Shown in pieces: positions 63,007 to 64,000 of a stretch of DNA of 64,000 bases. Position numbers and translations under genes: made by a program. This stretch comes from CBDFHC01 sp965247585. GTDB lineage: Bacteria > Chloroflexota > Dehalococcoidia > Lucifugimonadales > GCA-2712585. Under the pieces are notes generated by a model. That model saw only the letters and a program-made list of their open reading frames with translations. It searched no databases and was not told the origin of the DNA. Positions within the stretch are counted from its first letter, which is position 1; each line of letters begins with the position of its first letter. The stretch covers positions 49,631-113,630 of the forward strand of contig CBDFHC010000001.1 of assembly GCA_965247585.1 (NCBI GenBank), written 5' to 3'.

Positions 63007-63214
63007 TTCTGCTCCTTTCCTGAGGTACTCTACCCCCACTACAGGAGCTCACACCACTCTCAGACTCTCGGGTTTTCCACCCCTCTCACGTGTCCCATTA
63101 TCGCTGACGGTCTACAGTCTGACCAGCGCCATTCTGATCTGCTCACGGTCCCTAAATTAAGGGGTTTTGATAGAGGTTCTTAGATTTGTCCCGTCAGTTA
63201 CTATCTGGGCGGGA

Positions 63215-64000
63215 TCAAGACGAAGACGTATCCGTCACTTTGATATCGATCTGTGTGCGTATTTCAGAGCTAGCGTTGTTGCCCCGGAATGTACCAACGG
63301 TAGGTGCAGCGGCGCGTGGGGAATGCCCAGTTGCGACCACGACATGCCGGTCTGCAACCACCAGGCCATGCATCGGATCGTACCCGCGCCAACCAGCTCC
63401 AGGCAGAAATACCTCGGCCCACGCATGCATCTCGTTCTCCATCCACTCGGAGACGCCTTCATGGTATCCACTGACGAATCGTGCAGCCAGTCCAACAGTC
63501 CGGCAGGCAGTAATAAACAGTACTGCCAAATCTCTGCAAGCACGTTTTTGCGCTCTCAGTGTTGCCGAAGCGGGCCACGGCTCACCTGTAGGGCGCAGAA
63601 TCGGCTCAAATGTATCGTGAATGCGCTGATTAAGGGAAAAAAGAAAGGCCAGTGTTTCATTTTTTGACTCTTCACGGATGGATTCAACGAAGTCAGTTAA
63701 TGTAACAGATGACTTTGAGGACTGGCGAAAAACAGACAAGTATCCGGCGTCTTCATCAGAATAGCCAACTGGTAAAATTAGGACGTCGTTATCAAGAACG
63801 AAATCGAAAGGGTCTGTACGCAATGTATCCACTGTGAAGGCGGTTTCAATAGTTAGCGAATTGTGTGTGCCATTGAACCAGACTCGGCTCGAAGTATTTC
63901 CATTTAGATCGTTGTTCTCTGTTATGCCGGCAGGCGGAGGATTCACATGAAAGTCATACCGCTTTAGCATCTGCCTGCTATCGCAGTTGGGCCTCAACCT
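63215..64000 (-). CDS. Transglutaminase-like domain protein (5' end outside the window)
   Basis: At least 260 residues; the frame is open to the last base. The first visible residues, LRPNCDSRQMLKRYDFHVNP, match the end of the N-terminal beta-sandwich domain of bacterial transglutaminase-like proteins, so about 30 residues are missing. The catalytic set is Cys in RACRDLAVLF (about C154), His in NEMHAWAEVFLPGAGW (about H191) and Asp in GYDPMHG (about D207). These proteins are often cysteine peptidases or crosslinkers; the substrate is open. The base composition here is less GC-rich than in the rest of the window, which may indicate later acquisition. Confidence 0.85.
   Translation of the reverse strand, partial: RLRPNCDSRQMLKRYDFHVNPPPAGITENNDLNGNTSSRVWFNGTHNSLTIETAFTVDTLRTDPFDFVLDNDVLILPVGYSDEDAGYLSVFRQSSKSSVTLTDFVESIREESKNETLAFLFSLNQRIHDTFEPILRPTGEPWPASATLRAQKRACRDLAVLFITACRTVGLAARFVSGYHEGVSEWMENEMHAWAEVFLPGAGWRGYDPMHGLVVADRHVVVATGHSPRAAAPTVGTFRGNNASSEIRTQIDIKVTDTSSS

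Larger units (their letters stand above)
61500..63116 (-). mobile_element. IS3-family insertion sequence with long terminal repeats
   Basis: 1,617 bp starting TG and ending CA. The ends (61500-61564 and 63052-63116) are inverted repeats of 65 bp with one mismatch, beginning TGTAGACCGTCAGCGATAAT. The orfA and orfB frames on the minus strand overlap by four bases and are joined by a seven-A run (forward 62643-62649). I could not see matching direct repeats at the flanks (CAAA left, GTCT right). Confidence 0.85.

Noticed and set aside
1..64000. tRNA, rRNA or riboswitch genes
   Set aside because: I looked for cloverleaf arms with GGTTCGAATCC-type loops and for known riboswitch cores by eye and saw none, though a covariance-model scan would be more sensitive.

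Overview
The window looks like a chromosomal contig from an uncultured bacterium of the Chloroflexota, most likely a Dehalococcoidia or SAR202-type lineage. This is inference from gene content, not from a marker gene. The content includes an archaellin-like protein with a class III signal sequence, paralogous metal-dependent amidohydrolases, two MmgE/PrpD proteins, a luciferase-like flavin oxidoreductase, an aldehyde:ferredoxin oxidoreductase with its own NADH-dehydrogenase-like subunits, and GC-rich DNA with some TTG and GTG starts. I saw no rRNA, tRNA or CRISPR array.

Layout. At 1-11.6 kb there is a two-permease, two-ATPase ABC exporter of the FtsX/MacB type, interrupted by a 290-bp tandem array, then an SRPBCC protein and a Tag-like glycosylase. 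At 12.5-16.6 kb lies a signalling cluster: an OmpR-type regulator, a membrane histidine kinase with a secreted protein in front of it, and a receiver-membrane protein that looks like a decayed kinase. At 16.8-20.7 kb are the permeases and lipoprotein of a peptide-type importer with no ATPase beside them. At 20.9-28.2 kb are the archaellin, a UspA protein, an amidase with a small partner, MmgE/PrpD and an NHL beta-propeller. At 28.4-40.3 kb is a molybdo/tungsto-enzyme region: a formate-dehydrogenase-type catalytic subunit, NuoF- and NuoE-like subunits, AOR, MoaD, MobA and two MoeA-type proteins. At 41-52.4 kb are a peptide-type binding lipoprotein and three amidohydrolase paralogues, one frameshifted, with an IS630 element in the stop codon of the first. 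At 52.7-58.5 kb are a ThDP enzyme, an MFS transporter, an LLM oxidoreductase and a nitroreductase. At 58.7-63.1 kb is a mobile segment with a serine recombinase, an excisionase-like protein, satellites and an IS3-family element. A transglutaminase-like protein runs off the end.

Nearly every intergenic gap is filled by two dispersed repeat families. Family A (about 20 copies) carries the hairpin CTGAGGGACACCCTCAG. Family B (13 copies) has two hairpin-like modules. Both show paired base changes that keep the stems, so they look like structured elements rather than random filler. They form tandem arrays with periods near 290, 212, 482 and 259 bp, and one copy of B supplies the C-terminus of the serine recombinase. 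These repeats also open long spurious reading frames.

The observations most worth following are the covarying hairpin families and their arrays, the orphan archaellin, the ABC ATPase with a C-terminal AbrB-like domain, the AOR-NuoEF-formate-dehydrogenase arrangement, the toxin-antitoxin scar in frame with the formate dehydrogenase gene, and the decayed receiver-membrane-kinase gene. I found no system that I can confidently call new.
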